This document shows, one piece after another, positions 18,433 to 32,654 of a stretch of 64,000 bases of DNA; the first letter of the stretch is position 1, and every line of letters begins with the position of its first letter. A program made the translations under genes and the position numbers. Source of the stretch: Streptomyces sp. ML-6 (GTDB taxonomy: Bacteria; Actinomycetota; Actinomycetes; Streptomycetales; Streptomycetaceae); assembly GCF_030116705.1 (NCBI RefSeq), contig NZ_JAOTIK010000001.1, positions 4,678,501-4,742,500 on the forward strand, written 5' to 3'. The notes below the pieces were generated by a model. It ran no database searches, was not told the origin of the DNA, and was given only the letters and a program-made list of their open reading frames with translations.

Positions 18433-19155
18433 GTGAAGCGCAGCAAGAACCTCCGGGCTGCGGACGCCAAGGTCGACCGGGAGCGCCTCTACGCCCCGCT
18501 CGAGGCCGTCCGCCTCGCCAAGGAGACCGCGACCACGAAGTTCGACGGCACTGTCGAGGTCGCCTTCCGTCTGGGTGTCGACCCCCGCAAGGCCGACCAG
18601 ATGGTCCGTGGCACCGTGAACCTCCCGCACGGCACCGGCAAGACCGCCCGGGTCCTGGTCTTCGCGACCGGTGACCGTGCTGCGGCCGCGGAAGCCGCGG
18701 GCGCCGACATCGTCGGCGCCGACGAGCTCATCGACGAGGTGGCGAAGGGCCGTCTGGACTTCGACGCCGTCGTCGCGACCCCGGACCTCATGGGCAAGGT
18801 CGGCCGCCTCGGCCGCGTGCTCGGTCCGCGTGGTCTGATGCCGAACCCGAAGACCGGCACCGTCACCCCCGACGTCGCCAAGGCCGTCACCGACATCAAG
18901 GGCGGCAAGATCGAGTTCCGCGTCGACAAGCACTCGAACCTGCACTTCATCATCGGCAAGGTCTCGTTCGACGACACCAAGCTGGTGGAGAACTACGCGG
19001 CGGCGCTGGAGGAAGTCCTCCGTCTGAAGCCGTCCGCCGCCAAGGGCCGCTACATCAAGAAGGCCGCCCTGACCACCACGATGGGCCCCGGCATCCCGCT
19101 GGACGCCAACCGCACCCGTAACCTCCTCGTCGAGGAGGACCCGGCCGCCGTCTGA
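18433..19155 (+). CDS. rplA: 50S ribosomal protein L1
   Basis: 240-residue L1 of the mobile L1 stalk, also an autogenous translational repressor of its operon in bacteria. The GTG start ([11 protein letters not shown]) has AGGAG 8 bases upstream. The signature segments [18 protein letters not shown] and [14 protein letters not shown] are present. It follows rplK by 80 bp and ends at a strong hairpin. Confidence 0.97.
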   Translation: MKRSKNLRAADAKVDRERLYAPLEAVRLAKETATTKFDGTVEVAFRLGVDPRKADQMVRGTVNLPHGTGKTARVLVFATGDRAAAAEAAGADIVGADELIDEVAKGRLDFDAVVATPDLMGKVGRLGRVLGPRGLMPNPKTGTVTPDVAKAVTDIKGGKIEFRVDKHSNLHFIIGKVSFDDTKLVENYAAALEEVLRLKPSAAKGRYIKKAALTTTMGPGIPLDANRTRNLLVEEDPAAV

Positions 19156-19195
19156 GCCCTCGCGCTCGACAGCACGCCGTGTCACGTGTGACATC

Positions 19196-19232
19196 GACGG
19201 ACCCCGCAACCTTTCGAGGTGCGGGGTCCGTC
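19196..19232 (+). terminator. Terminator after rplA
   Basis: GACGGACCCCGCA (19196-19208) pairs with 19220-19232; a short TTCG follows. It starts 41 bases after the rplA stop. Confidence 0.8.
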
Positions 19233-19317
19233 TTCGTATGCACGTACCGAAGGGCGCTGTCGGACCCGTGCGTTAGCGTGAGCCCCCGACAGAGCCGAAC
19301 GAGGGGTGGAAGCTGAC

Positions 19318-20229
19318 ATGAGGACCAATACCGTACGACGCGTGTGCCTGTCGGTGGCGGTGGCGGCGGCGCTGACGTCGGTCGCGGCCTGCAGCGGGTC
19401 CGACGGCGACAAGGGCGCCAAGGGCACGGACCGCAGCAGCGGCGTGACGAAGGCCGACCCCATAGCCGCGCTGCTCGACGTCCAGAAGAAGACCCAGGGG
19501 CAGAGCTCGGCCAAGGTCGAGGGCACCACGCAGATGGGCACCACCATGTCCATGAAGCAGACCGGTTCCATCGACTGGTCCGACGGCCTCACCGGCGCCA
19601 TGGAGATCACGTACACCGGCGGCACCATGGCGGACGCCATCAAGCAGTCCGGCGGCAACGGCACGATGCAGGCCCGGTACTTCAAGAACGGCTACGTCGT
19701 GAACATGGGCGACGCCTTCGCCCGGCAGAGCGGCGGCAAGCACTGGATCAACTACAGCTACGCCGACATCGCCGAGATGGCGGGCGCCTCCGGCGAGGCG
19801 ATGAAGCAGCAGATGGAGAACACCACCCCCGACCAGGGCGTGAAGTCGCTGCTGGCCTCCGGTGACGTGAAGAAGGTCGGCGAGGAGGACGTGCGCGGTG
19901 TCCCCACCACGCACTACTCGGGCACGGTCGACGTCGCCGAGCTGACCGCGAAGAACTCCGAGCTCGACGCCGACCAGCTCGCCCAGCTGAAGAAGCAGCT
20001 GAGCGACGCCGGCATCACCACGGAGCAGGTCGACATCTGGGTCGACAAGAACGACCTCCTGGTCAAGAAGACCGAACGCGGCCAGATGAAGACCGGGGAG
20101 CTCAACTCCACGGTGTACTACAGCGATTACGGCGTCGACGCCTCGGTCGAGATGCCCGCGGCCTCCGACACGGTCGACTTCAAGGAGCTCCTGAAGCAGC
20201 AGCAGGGAGCCGCCGGCGGCGCCTCCTGA
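19318..20229 (+). CDS. Secreted lipoprotein, LppX/LolA-like fold candidate
   Basis: 303-residue exported lipoprotein. The signal peptide has RR near the start, a hydrophobic stretch (LSVAVAAALTS) and the lipobox SVAAC, with lipidation at Cys25. The mature protein starts with a Gly/Ser/Asp-rich linker, then a domain rich in amphipathic beta strands, with no catalytic motif visible. Comparable actinobacterial proteins (LppX/LprG type) carry lipids, and I suggest that fold without being sure. The ATG is chosen because the signal peptide begins there. The gene regularly sits between rplA and rplJ in Streptomyces. Confidence 0.85.
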   Translation: MRTNTVRRVCLSVAVAAALTSVAACSGSDGDKGAKGTDRSSGVTKADPIAALLDVQKKTQGQSSAKVEGTTQMGTTMSMKQTGSIDWSDGLTGAMEITYTGGTMADAIKQSGGNGTMQARYFKNGYVVNMGDAFARQSGGKHWINYSYADIAEMAGASGEAMKQQMENTTPDQGVKSLLASGDVKKVGEEDVRGVPTTHYSGTVDVAELTAKNSELDADQLAQLKKQLSDAGITTEQVDIWVDKNDLLVKKTERGQMKTGELNSTVYYSDYGVDASVEMPAASDTVDFKELLKQQQGAAGGAS

Positions 20230-20259
20230 ACCTCCCGGACCACCCGCGGAGGGACGGAT

Positions 20260-20289
20260 TTGCTCGACGCGACCCCGGTCGCGTAACCT
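20260..20289 (+). promoter_or_regulatory. Candidate promoter of rplJ-rplL
   Basis: TTGCTC (20260-20265), an 18-bp spacer and TAACCT (20284-20289), upstream of the L10 leader. Confidence 0.5.
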
Positions 20290-20505
20290 TCTGCAGAAGC
20301 CAAAGACCGCTGGTCGTTGCCGTGCCCTCGCAAGAGGGAGATGGCAACCGAAGGATCCGTTGAGTACGGGCGACCTGCGCAGGTGACTGTGGAAAGCTCC
20401 CGGATGACGTTCGGTCGAGCTACGCCCTGGCGCCTGCGCCGGGGCGTTTCGTCTTTCCCGGCCCCTTCTGAGCGGTCCTCATCACCCGGAAGGAGGCCGA
20501 CGCTC
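20290..20505 (+). ncRNA. Ribosomal protein L10 leader with attenuator-like hairpin
   Basis: The region upstream of rplJ has the features of the L10 leader RNA, to which the L10-L7/L12 complex binds to repress its own synthesis: paired segments around GTTGCCGTGCCCTC and GAGGGAGATGGCAAC, then an AGGTGACTGTGGAA-type internal loop. Near its end, 20422-20433 pairs with 20436-20447 (one G-U) and is followed by TTCGTCTTT. That looks like an attenuator terminator 58 bases before the rplJ start. Confidence 0.7.
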
Positions 20506-21036
20506 ATGGCAAGGCCCGACAAGGCTGCCGCGGTGGCCGAGCTGACGGACCAGTTCCGCAGCTCGAACGCCGCCGTGCTGACCGAGTACCGGGGTCTCAC
20601 CGTGGCTCAGCTCAAGCAGCTGCGCCGTTCGCTCGGTGAGAACGCCCAGTACGCCGTGGTGAAGAACACGCTGACCAAGATTGCGGCCAACGAGGCCGGG
20701 ATCGACGCGCTCGACGACCTGTTCACGGGTCCGACGGCGGTTGCCTTCGTCACCGGTGACCCGGTGGAGTCGGCGAAGGGTCTTCGTGACTTCGCCAAGG
20801 AGAACCCCAACCTCGTCATCAAGGGCGGTGTCCTTGACGGCAAGGCGCTGTCCGCCGATGAGATCAAGAAGCTCGCGGACCTCGAGTCCCGCGAGGTTCT
20901 GCTCGCCAAGCTGGCGGGCGCCATGAAGGGCAAGCAGTCCCAGGCTGCCGCGCTCTTCCAGGCGCTTCCCTCGAAGTTCGTCCGCACCGCGGAGGCGCTT
21001 CGTGCCAAGCAGGCCGAGCAGGGCGGTGCCGAGTAA
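20506..21036 (+). CDS. rplJ: 50S ribosomal protein L10
   Basis: 176-residue L10, base of the ribosomal stalk that carries L7/L12 dimers. It begins [20 protein letters not shown], contains [14 protein letters not shown] and [10 protein letters not shown] (rRNA-binding domain), and ends in an alanine-rich helix that docks L7/L12. AAGGAGG is centred 12 bases before the ATG. It is autoregulated through the leader described above and is followed by rplL after 111 bp. Confidence 0.97.
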   Translation: MARPDKAAAVAELTDQFRSSNAAVLTEYRGLTVAQLKQLRRSLGENAQYAVVKNTLTKIAANEAGIDALDDLFTGPTAVAFVTGDPVESAKGLRDFAKENPNLVIKGGVLDGKALSADEIKKLADLESREVLLAKLAGAMKGKQSQAAALFQALPSKFVRTAEALRAKQAEQGGAE

Positions 21037-21147
21037 TTCGGCTCGCGCATTGATCGCAGCCCATCCGGGCGGCGGTCGCAGCGGGCCGAACGTACGCCCG
21101 CCTACATGTACATCCGGCACCAGCCGAATTAGTGGAAGGACGCCATC

Positions 21148-21534
21148 ATGGCGAAGCTGTCCCAGGACGACCTGCTCGCGCAGTTCGAAGAGATGACCCT
21201 CATCGAGCTCGCCGCGTTCGTGAAGGCCTTCGAGGAGAAGTTCGAGGTCACCGCCGCTGCCCCGGTCGCCGTTGCCGCCGCCGGTGGCGCCGCTGGTGGC
21301 GAGGCCGCCGCCGTCGAGGAGAAGGACGAGTTCGACGTCATCCTCACCGGCGCCGGCGAGAAGAAGATCCAGGTCATCAAGGTCGTGCGTGAGCTGACCT
21401 CGCTGGGTCTGAAGGAGGCCAAGGACCTCGTCGACGGCACCCCGAAGCCGGTCCTCGAGAAGGTTGCCAAGGAGGCCGCCGAGAAGGCTGCCGAGTCCCT
21501 CAAGGCCGCCGGCGCTTCCGTCGAGGTCAAGTGA
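21148..21534 (+). CDS. rplL: 50S ribosomal protein L7/L12
   Basis: 128-residue stalk protein that recruits translation GTPases. The N-terminal dimer domain (1-35), an Ala/Gly-rich flexible hinge (about 36-60) and the C-terminal factor-binding domain ([29 protein letters not shown]) are all visible. GGAAGGA precedes the ATG. A strong terminator separates it from rpoB, unlike in Escherichia coli, where read-through is partial. Confidence 0.98.
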   Translation: MAKLSQDDLLAQFEEMTLIELAAFVKAFEEKFEVTAAAPVAVAAAGGAAGGEAAAVEEKDEFDVILTGAGEKKIQVIKVVRELTSLGLKEAKDLVDGTPKPVLEKVAKEAAEKAAESLKAAGASVEVK

Positions 21535-21595
21535 CTCAGGGAGTCCTCTGACTCCTCCTGGCGCCCCGTGCCGCACGGCACGGACGTCATCTGAC

Positions 21596-21629
21596 GAAGG
21601 GCGATCACCCATCGGGGTGATCGCCCTTC
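21596..21629 (+). terminator. Terminator between rplL and rpoB
   Basis: GAAGGGCGATCACCC (21596-21610) pairs perfectly with 21615-21629 around an ATCG loop, 62 bases after the rplL stop. Confidence 0.85.
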
Positions 21630-22153
21630 GGCGTACCCGAGGCGGCTGCCTTGCTCTTCCCGCGTTGACGAGTATGGTGATCATCGCCGTTGCCTCTCGG
21701 GACGGCCGGCCGGCGCCGGGAGGCGCCCGGGTGCGGACCTCGGGGCGGCCGACCCCGTTGGGGGGCCTTGACGAACCGCACGCGGCGCGCAATTCTCAGG
21801 ACGCGTCGCCACATCGATCCGAATCCGAGGCATGGATCGTGGGCGGAGCGGGCAGTAAAGAAGAGCGCACCACGCGCGACAACCGAGTCATGGGTGTTGA
21901 AACAGCTGTTGAGAGCAACGTGGGTCTCTGAGAACCCCGACTGGACATCAGTGTGCCGTTTGGCTACACTGACCCTTTGCGCTGCCTGTTAGCTGCCCCC
22001 TGCCCGTCACCAGGGGCATGCCCACGCTAGAGCACCGATGACCGAACGCCCCTGACCTGGCCTTTTCCGGCCGACTCAGGAACGGACTGTCTACGTGGCC
22101 GGCTTGGGACCGGTACGCGCGTAGTGAGTCCGAGCCCTCGGAAGGACCCCCTC
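21630..22153 (+). promoter_or_regulatory. rpoB upstream region with vegetative promoter
   Basis: 524 bp without a gene. A good promoter is TGGACA (21942-21947), a 17-bp spacer and TACACT (21965-21970), predicting transcription from about 21977 and a 5' leader of roughly 175 nt before rpoB. A further TTGACG at 21768-21773 has only a weak -10 (AATTCT). I see no other feature. Confidence 0.7.
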
Positions 22154-25100
22154 TTGGCCGCCTCGCGCAACGCCTCGACCGCGAATACGAACAACGGTGC
22201 CAGCACCGCCCCGCTGCGCATCTCCTTTGCAAAGATCAAGGAGCCCCTCGAGGTTCCGAACCTCCTCGCGCTGCAGACCGAGAGCTTCGACTGGCTCCTC
22301 GGCAATGCCGCCTGGAAGGCTCGCGTCGAGGCTGCTCTGGACAGTGGACAAGACGTCCCCACCAAGTCCGGCCTGGAGGAAATCTTCGAGGAGATTTCCC
22401 CGATCGAGGACTTCTCCGGGTCGATGTCGCTCACGTTCCGCGACCACCGCTTCGAGCCCCCGAAGAACTCGATCGACGAGTGCAAGGAGCGCGACTTCAC
22501 GTTCGCCGCCCCGCTCTTCGTCACGGCCGAGTTCACCAACAACGAGACCGGCGAGATCAAGTCCCAGACGGTCTTCATGGGCGACTTCCCGCTCATGACC
22601 AACAAGGGCACCTTCGTCATCAACGGCACCGAGCGTGTCGTCGTGTCGCAGCTGGTCCGTTCGCCGGGTGTCTACTTCGACTCCTCCATCGACAAGACGT
22701 CCGACAAGGACATCTTCTCCGCCAAGATCATCCCGTCCCGGGGTGCCTGGCTGGAGATGGAGATCGACAAGCGCGACATGGTCGGTGTGCGCATCGACCG
22801 CAAGCGCAAGCAGTCCGTGACCGTCCTGCTCAAGGCCCTCGGTTGGACGACCGAGCAGATCCTGGAGGAGTTCGGCGAGTACGAGTCCATGCGCGCCACC
22901 CTGGAGAAGGACCACACCCAGGGCCAGGACGACGCGCTGCTCGACATCTACCGCAAGCTCCGTCCGGGCGAGCCCCCCACCCGCGAGGCCGCCCAGACGC
23001 TGCTGGAGAACCTCTACTTCAACCCGAAGCGCTACGACCTGGCGAAGGTCGGCCGCTACAAGGTGAACAAGAAGCTCGGCGCGGACGAGCCGCTGGACGC
23101 CGGGGTCCTCACCACCGACGACGTCATCGCGACCATCAAGTACCTGGTCAAGCTGCACGCCGGTGAGACCGAGACGATCGGCGAGTCGGGCCGGGAGATC
23201 GTCGTCGAGACCGACGACATCGACCACTTCGGCAACCGCCGCCTGCGCAACGTCGGCGAGCTCATCCAGAACCAGGTCCGTACGGGTCTCGCCCGCATGG
23301 AGCGCGTCGTGCGCGAGCGCATGACCACCCAGGACGTCGAGGCGATCACGCCGCAGACCCTGATCAACATCCGGCCGGTCGTCGCCTCCATCAAGGAGTT
23401 CTTCGGCACCAGCCAGCTGTCCCAGTTCATGGACCAGAACAACCCGCTGTCGGGTCTGACGCACAAGCGTCGTCTCTCGGCACTGGGCCCCGGTGGTCTG
23501 TCCCGTGAGCGGGCCGGCTTCGAGGTCCGAGACGTGCACCCGTCCCACTACGGACGCATGTGCCCGATCGAGACCCCCGAAGGCCCGAACATCGGTCTGA
23601 TCGGTTCGCTCGCCTCGTACGGCCGGGTCAACGCCTTCGGCTTCATCGAGACGCCGTACCGCAAGGTCGTCGACGGCCAGGTCACCGACGAGGTCGACTA
23701 CATCACGGCCGACGAGGAGGACCGCTTCGTCATCGCCCAGGCGAACGCGACCCTCTCCGAGGAGCTGCGCTTCACCGAGCCCCGCGTCCTGGTCCGCCGT
23801 CGCGGCGGCGAGGTCGACTACGTGCCGGCCGGCGAGGTCGACTACATGGACGTCTCGCCGCGCCAGATGGTGTCCGTCGCCACCGCGATGATCCCCTTCC
23901 TGGAGCACGACGACGCCAACCGTGCCCTCATGGGCGCGAACATGATGCGTCAGGCGGTGCCGCTGATTAAGTCGGAGGCCCCGCTCGTCGGCACCGGCAT
24001 GGAGTACCGCTGCGCCACCGACGCCGGTGACGTGCTGAAGGCCGAGAAGGACGGTGTGGTCCAGGAGGTCTCCGCGGACTACATCACCGTCACCAACGAC
24101 GACGGCACGTACACCACGTACCGCATCGCCAAGTTCTCGCGCTCCAACCAGGGCACCTCGGTCAACCAGAAGGTCGTCGTCTCCGAGGGCGACCGGGTCG
24201 TCGAGGGCCAGGTCCTCGCCGACGGTCCGGCCACCGAGAACGGCGAGATGGCGCTCGGCAAGAACCTGCTCGTGGCGTTCATGCCGTGGGAGGGCCACAA
24301 CTACGAGGACGCGATCATCCTGTCGCAGCGCCTCGTGCAGGACGACGTCCTCTCCTCGATCCACATCGAGGAGCACGAGGTCGACGCCCGTGACACCAAG
24401 CTCGGCCCGGAGGAGATCACCCGGGACATCCCGAACGTCTCCGAGGAGGTCCTCGCCGACCTCGACGAGCGCGGCATCATCCGGATCGGTGCCGAGGTCG
24501 TCGCCGGCGACATCCTCGTCGGCAAGGTCACGCCCAAGGGCGAGACCGAGCTGACCCCCGAGGAGCGCCTGCTCCGCGCGATCTTCGGTGAGAAGGCGCG
24601 CGAGGTGCGCGACACCTCGCTGAAGGTGCCGCACGGCGAGATCGGCAAGGTCATCGGCGTCCGCGTCTTCGACCGCGAGGAGGGCGACGAGCTGCCGCCC
24701 GGCGTGAACCAGCTGGTCCGCGTCTACGTCGCGCAGAAGCGCAAGATCACCGACGGTGACAAGCTCGCCGGCCGCCACGGCAACAAGGGCGTCATCTCGA
24801 AGATCCTGCCGATCGAGGACATGCCGTTCCTGGAGGACGGCACCCCGGTCGACATCATCCTCAACCCGCTGGGTGTCCCGTCCCGAATGAACCCGGGACA
24901 GGTCCTGGAGATCCACCTCGGCTGGCTCGCCAGCCGCGGCTGGGACGTGTCCGGCCTCGGTGACGAGTGGGCCAAGCGCCTGCAGGCCATCGGCGCCGAC
25001 CGGGTCGCCCCCGGCACCAACGTCGCCACCCCGGTCTTCGACGGCGCGCGCGAGGACGAGATCTCCGGTCTCTTCAGCGCCACGATCCCGAACCGCGACG

Positions 25101-25639
25101 GCGACCGCCTGGTCCAGCCCTCCGGCAAGGCCAAGCTGTTCGACGGCCGCTCCGGCGAGCCGTTCCCGGACCCGGTCTCGGTCGGGTACATGTACATCCT
25201 CAAGCTGCACCACCTGGTCGACGACAAGCTGCACGCGCGTTCGACCGGGCCGTACTCCATGATCACCCAGCAGCCGCTCGGTGGTAAGGCCCAGTTCGGT
25301 GGACAGCGCTTCGGTGAGATGGAGGTGTGGGCCCTTGAGGCTTACGGCGCCGCATACGCCCTCCAGGAGCTCCTGACGATCAAGTCCGACGACGTGACCG
25401 GCCGCGTGAAGGTCTACGAGGCCATCGTCAAGGGTGAGAACATCCCCGAGCCCGGCATCCCCGAGTCCTTCAAGGTGCTCATCAAGGAAATGCAGTCGCT
25501 CTGCCTCAACGTGGAGGTGCTGTCCTCGGACGGCATGTCCATCGAGATGCGCGACACGGACGAGGACGTCTTCCGCGCGGCGGAGGAGCTCGGTATCGAC
25601 CTGTCCCGGCGCGAGCCGAGCAGCGTCGAAGAGGTCTGA
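22154..25639 (+). CDS. rpoB: DNA-directed RNA polymerase subunit beta
   Basis: 1161-residue beta subunit of RNA polymerase. I use the TTG start ([13 protein letters not shown]), which matches the known Streptomyces N-terminus and length; GGAAGGA lies 11 bases upstream. A longer frame adds ten codons without support. The rifampicin pocket ([12 protein letters not shown] then [13 protein letters not shown], from about residue 423) has the wild-type Asp, His and Ser. The C-terminal region carries [24 protein letters not shown], the contact to beta prime. Co-transcribed with rpoC. Confidence 0.98.
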   Translation: MAASRNASTANTNNGASTAPLRISFAKIKEPLEVPNLLALQTESFDWLLGNAAWKARVEAALDSGQDVPTKSGLEEIFEEISPIEDFSGSMSLTFRDHRFEPPKNSIDECKERDFTFAAPLFVTAEFTNNETGEIKSQTVFMGDFPLMTNKGTFVINGTERVVVSQLVRSPGVYFDSSIDKTSDKDIFSAKIIPSRGAWLEMEIDKRDMVGVRIDRKRKQSVTVLLKALGWTTEQILEEFGEYESMRATLEKDHTQGQDDALLDIYRKLRPGEPPTREAAQTLLENLYFNPKRYDLAKVGRYKVNKKLGADEPLDAGVLTTDDVIATIKYLVKLHAGETETIGESGREIVVETDDIDHFGNRRLRNVGELIQNQVRTGLARMERVVRERMTTQDVEAITPQTLINIRPVVASIKEFFGTSQLSQFMDQNNPLSGLTHKRRLSALGPGGLSRERAGFEVRDVHPSHYGRMCPIETPEGPNIGLIGSLASYGRVNAFGFIETPYRKVVDGQVTDEVDYITADEEDRFVIAQANATLSEELRFTEPRVLVRRRGGEVDYVPAGEVDYMDVSPRQMVSVATAMIPFLEHDDANRALMGANMMRQAVPLIKSEAPLVGTGMEYRCATDAGDVLKAEKDGVVQEVSADYITVTNDDGTYTTYRIAKFSRSNQGTSVNQKVVVSEGDRVVEGQVLADGPATENGEMALGKNLLVAFMPWEGHNYEDAIILSQRLVQDDVLSSIHIEEHEVDARDTKLGPEEITRDIPNVSEEVLADLDERGIIRIGAEVVAGDILVGKVTPKGETELTPEERLLRAIFGEKAREVRDTSLKVPHGEIGKVIGVRVFDREEGDELPPGVNQLVRVYVAQKRKITDGDKLAGRHGNKGVISKILPIEDMPFLEDGTPVDIILNPLGVPSRMNPGQVLEIHLGWLASRGWDVSGLGDEWAKRLQAIGADRVAPGTNVATPVFDGAREDEISGLFSATIPNRDGDRLVQPSGKAKLFDGRSGEPFPDPVSVGYMYILKLHHLVDDKLHARSTGPYSMITQQPLGGKAQFGGQRFGEMEVWALEAYGAAYALQELLTIKSDDVTGRVKVYEAIVKGENIPEPGIPESFKVLIKEMQSLCLNVEVLSSDGMSIEMRDTDEDVFRAAEELGIDLSRREPSSVEEV

Positions 25640-25767
25640 CGGGTTGGCCGGCCGGATCCCCGTGATCCGGCCGGCTCTCCCCGGACCCGTTCAGACCATT
25701 GCTGAAGTGCCCCATTTCTCGCTTGACGCGAGGGGGCTCGAACCCCCGAAAGAGGGATTGACGACAA

Positions 25768-29682
<3,915 letters not shown>

Positions 29683-29706
29683 GCAGATGCGAGTCGCCTG
29701 AACGAA

Positions 29707-29751
29707 CCGGAGGGCGGCCACCCCGTATCGCACGGGGTGGCCGCCCTCCGG
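29707..29751. terminator. Terminator between rpoC and the convergent island
   Basis: Arms 29707-29726 and 29732-29751 pair perfectly (20 bp, loop ATCGC). It lies between convergent genes and can serve both strands. Confidence 0.85.
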
Positions 29752-29762
29752 CGTGCCCGGGA

Positions 29763-30776
29763 CTACAGGTAGCGCCGCAGGTGGTGCAGCCGGGTCGGGA
29801 CGTCGGGGTGGCTGGAGAGCAGCCGGGCGGGTACCGACTCGTGCTCCGGCGGACCGTCCGCGTGCAGCGTCTCCAGCACGTCGGCGAGTTCCGGGGCGAA
29901 CCCGAGCACCGCGGCATGCCGGTCGGCACGGAGCTCGGAGCGACGCCCCACGGCCGCCGACAGGTACGGGAGCACGAGCAGCAGCGGGAGCCCGTAGAGA
30001 ATCCGGGCGGCGGTGGAGTCGAGCCCGCCCAGCGCGAGGAGCAGCACGCCCCCGGTCAGGTAGGCGGCACACCGGACGGGCGTGACCAGGGACAGCGCCG
30101 TCGCGCGGAGCACCCGCCGCACCAGCCGGCCGGGCAGCCCGTACCAGTGGCAGAGCAGCAACGACCACGCGTGGCCTCCGGTGTGGTGCCCCAGCTCATG
30201 GGCGAGCACGGCGGCCAGCCGACGGCTCGACAGGTGCTCCAGCGCATACCGGGTGACCCCCACGACGTGCCCCGCGGCAGCGAGCGCGTCGATGCCGTCG
30301 CTCTCCTCGACCCAGAGCCGGTACCGGCCCCCCTCGACCCCGGCGATCGCCGTCACCTCCCGCCACACCGACTCCAGCCGGGCGGCCTCCTGGGGCATCG
30401 GACGCCGCAGCCCGAACAGGTAGCGGGCGAGCAGGTCCTCGGTGGGCCGGTGGAAGACCAGGGCGCCGGACGCCGCCCAGAGGGCGACCGGTATCCAGAA
30501 CGGCACCCCGGTCCCGATCTCCAGGAGCACGCCCACGAGCAGTACCACCAGCGCGCTCGTCAGGAAGGCGGGCAGGGCCAGCGCCAGCTGTCCCAGCGCG
30601 GTGATGTCCATCCGCCGTTGGTGCGCCGTGTAGTACACACGCCGGCCGGGGCCGTGCTCGTGGACCAGGTCGTCGTGCCAGGGCGGGGCGCCGGCGGCCG
30701 GATCGGGTTCGGGCGGCGGGGACGGCGGCGGTACGGGGCCGTCGCCCGGGTCCGGGGTCCCGGAGGTCGGAGACAT
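29763..30776 (-). CDS. M48-family membrane metalloprotease, last gene of the Pycsar-like island
   Basis: 337-residue membrane protease. The N-terminal 35 residues are a proline-rich cytoplasmic tail. Two hydrophobic helices (about 65-87 and 92-108) precede the catalytic part, with the zinc motif HELGHH at 193-198. Further hydrophobic segments (about 222-245 and 252-270) precede RRSELRADRHAA, where the Glu is the likely third ligand. I start at ATG 30776, because AAAGGATG upstream is too close to the ATG at 30785. It is 27 bp after the PycTM gene and probably in the same operon. Proteases are recurrent partners of conflict systems, but a role here is inferred only from position. Confidence 0.82.
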   Translation of the reverse strand: MSPTSGTPDPGDGPVPPPSPPPEPDPAAGAPPWHDDLVHEHGPGRRVYYTAHQRRMDITALGQLALALPAFLTSALVVLLVGVLLEIGTGVPFWIPVALWAASGALVFHRPTEDLLARYLFGLRRPMPQEAARLESVWREVTAIAGVEGGRYRLWVEESDGIDALAAAGHVVGVTRYALEHLSSRRLAAVLAHELGHHTGGHAWSLLLCHWYGLPGRLVRRVLRATALSLVTPVRCAAYLTGGVLLLALGGLDSTAARILYGLPLLLVLPYLSAAVGRRSELRADRHAAVLGFAPELADVLETLHADGPPEHESVPARLLSSHPDVPTRLHHLRRYL

Positions 30777-30803
30777 CGTGATCATCCTTTGGCGGTCGGG
30801 GCG

Positions 30804-31313
30804 TCAGCCGAGGAGCAGCGAGGCGGGGAGCAGGACGGTGCCCACGGAGTAGGCGAGCAGCCCGGCCCGTATCCACCGGTGTTTGCACAGGGCGATCCGG
30901 CTGGTCTCGGCCAGGGCCGTGACGAGCGCGGCGGTCCGGGAGTTCGCGGTGGCGTCGAGCGCTTCCGGCAGCCGGCCCCGCCGGGCGGCGTCCTGGATGT
31001 CCCCGAAGTAGGTGAGTGGCTCCCCGGGGATCCAGACGCTGCGGCGGTAGCGCGGGATCACGGCCATCAGCAGGGCGACCAGCGCGGCCGCCAGACCGCC
31101 GACGCCCGTCCACCACAGGGCCGTCCCGGGGGCGTCGAGCGAGCCCGGTCGCCAGCCCCGGCCCGCCAGCCAGCCGCTGAGCACGCCCGCCGTCATGCCG
31201 AGCGCGGCGACCAGTACGGATGCCTTGCTGTCGGCCCGCGCGATCTCGGCCCGCAGATTGAGGAGGAGCCGTTCCCCGGCCGTGGTGGGGGGCTCCGGCG
31301 TGCGGCCGGTCAT
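30804..31313 (-). CDS. Pycsar effector-type membrane protein (PycTM family)
   Basis: 169-residue protein with the layout of the Pycsar effector family: a cytoplasmic helix ERLLLNLRAEIARADSKASV with the conserved D-x-K-A, a first TM (about 31-50), a second TM (68-87) ending in IPR, the TYFGDI motif (101-106), a helix with LAETSRIALCKHRW, and a final TM (148-168). In characterised Pycsar systems a pyrimidine cyclase makes cCMP or cUMP on phage infection and such TM effectors damage the membrane. Its ATG overlaps the stop of the upstream coiled-coil gene (ATGA). A nucleotide cyclase three genes upstream completes the analogy. The assignment is from pattern recognition, without a profile search. 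Confidence 0.8.
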   Translation of the reverse strand: MTGRTPEPPTTAGERLLLNLRAEIARADSKASVLVAALGMTAGVLSGWLAGRGWRPGSLDAPGTALWWTGVGGLAAALVALLMAVIPRYRRSVWIPGEPLTYFGDIQDAARRGRLPEALDATANSRTAALVTALAETSRIALCKHRWIRAGLLAYSVGTVLLPASLLLG

Positions 31314-32614
31314 GTGCCCGCTCCTTCCTCGCCCGCCTTCCGCCCACCCGTTGCCTCCGCCGCGTCCTCGTCGTCGGCCGGTGCCAGGGGGGCGCTGCCG
31401 TAGCCGGGCGGGGGCTGCCAGTCCGGGAACGTCGTGGGCGCGTCGGACCGCATGCCCGGCAGCCGCACGCCCGGTGCCGCCTCCACGGGGTCCTTCGACA
31501 TCGACACGGTCAGCCGCCCCGCGGCCGTGCTGTGGGCGGTGACTCCGGGAAGGTACTGGTCCAGTACGTCGATGACGGCCTGGAACGCATGTTGCTTCGG
31601 CGCTTCCAGCTCGTGGCTCTCCGCGCTGTCGCCCTTCAGCAGTTCCTTCGCCAGCTCCAACTGGGACCTGATCACCTGGAGCTGTTCCTGGCGGAGGTTG
31701 GACGCCACGAGCTCGGTGTCGCCGGGATGGTCCACGAGGTGGAGGGCCCACGCCCGGATTCCGCCCTGTTCCAGGTACTTCTCGTAGAACGCGATCTTCT
31801 CCGCGTTCACCTGCTGGAGCTCCAGCAGGGCCCGCGCCCGGTCGACCTCCTCGGTGTGCTGCCACCGCTGCCGGCGCAGCCTCAGCCGGTGCTGCTGCTC
31901 CTCGAACTCGGCCGCGCGGCCCGACCGGAGCACGTCCTGCTCCCTGGCCCGCCGGTCGGTCGCGGCATCGATTTCCCTGCCGAGGAGTTCGGTCCGGATC
32001 TGTTCGGTGGCCCCGTGGTCGATGGAGCGCATGCGCCGGACGTGGTCGACGACCTCCTGATCGCCGCGGAGCCGAACCGTCCAGTCGGCCGTGAGCCCGA
32101 CCCGGGCACCGAGCGTTCCCCGGGCGGCGACCTCCCGCAGCAGCGCCTCCTCGGCCGCCGCGCTCCGGGAGGCGGGATAGCGGCGGGTGACGGCGCGGGC
32201 CGCCTGCTCCAGTTCGCCGATCAGCAGCCGAGGCACGTCCCGGTACCGGCTCGCCACGAACAGCTCGGGACGGACGACCCGCCACGCCAGCTCGACGGCC
32301 GCCACGAACTCGAAGGCGTCGTCGTCGCTGGGCAGGGCGATCTCCTCGCGTACCGGGTGGACCCCCATGTCGACCTCGTACACCGCGGTGTAGCGTTTCG
32401 CGGCTGCCTCGGCCCTGCTGGGCCTCAGCGGGGGGAGATAGGGGTCGTACGAACCGTCCCGGGCCGAGAAGACCAGGGCATGGTCGATCCGGGTGAGCGG
32501 ACGGCGGGAGAAGCCGAAGCGGGACAGCTGCCGGACGGTGACGACCGGGTCGGTCAACCGCGTCCCGCGGTCGGCCCGCTGGTCCCAGTCGGGTGCTCGG
32601 CGGAATTCGGGCAT
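31310..32614 (-). CDS. SPFH-like / coiled-coil protein of the island
   Basis: 434-residue protein I do not recognise by name. Residues about 75-165 (AVYEVDMGVHPVREEIALPSDDDAFEFVAAVELAWRV in part) resemble an SPFH/band-7 fold: paired beta strands, then an AVELAWRV-type strand, then a helix. Residues 205-345 are strongly charged and heptad-like, predicting long coiled coils. A Pro/Glu/Ala-rich tail ends the protein. No signal peptide or transmembrane helix is evident. It starts 40 bases after the NLR-like gene and overlaps the PycTM gene by 4 bases, so it belongs to the operon. A scaffold near the membrane is possible but speculative. Confidence 0.65.
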   Translation of the reverse strand: MPEFRRAPDWDQRADRGTRLTDPVVTVRQLSRFGFSRRPLTRIDHALVFSARDGSYDPYLPPLRPSRAEAAAKRYTAVYEVDMGVHPVREEIALPSDDDAFEFVAAVELAWRVVRPELFVASRYRDVPRLLIGELEQAARAVTRRYPASRSAAAEEALLREVAARGTLGARVGLTADWTVRLRGDQEVVDHVRRMRSIDHGATEQIRTELLGREIDAATDRRAREQDVLRSGRAAEFEEQQHRLRLRRQRWQHTEEVDRARALLELQQVNAEKIAFYEKYLEQGGIRAWALHLVDHPGDTELVASNLRQEQLQVIRSQLELAKELLKGDSAESHELEAPKQHAFQAVIDVLDQYLPGVTAHSTAAGRLTVSMSKDPVEAAPGVRLPGMRSDAPTTFPDWQPPPGYGSAPLAPADDEDAAEATGGRKAGEEGAGT

Positions 32615-32654
32615 GGGAGTTCTCCTGTCGCGGAGGAAAGGGACGGGACGGGGG

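Noticed and set aside
23400..23500. Rifampicin resistance change in rpoB
   Set aside because: The visible pocket residues (Asp, His, Ser of the classic sites) are wild-type.
22091..25234. 1047-codon open frame opposite rpoB
   Set aside because: Antisense shadow of rpoB with repetitive V/D/L/R content and no recognisable motif.
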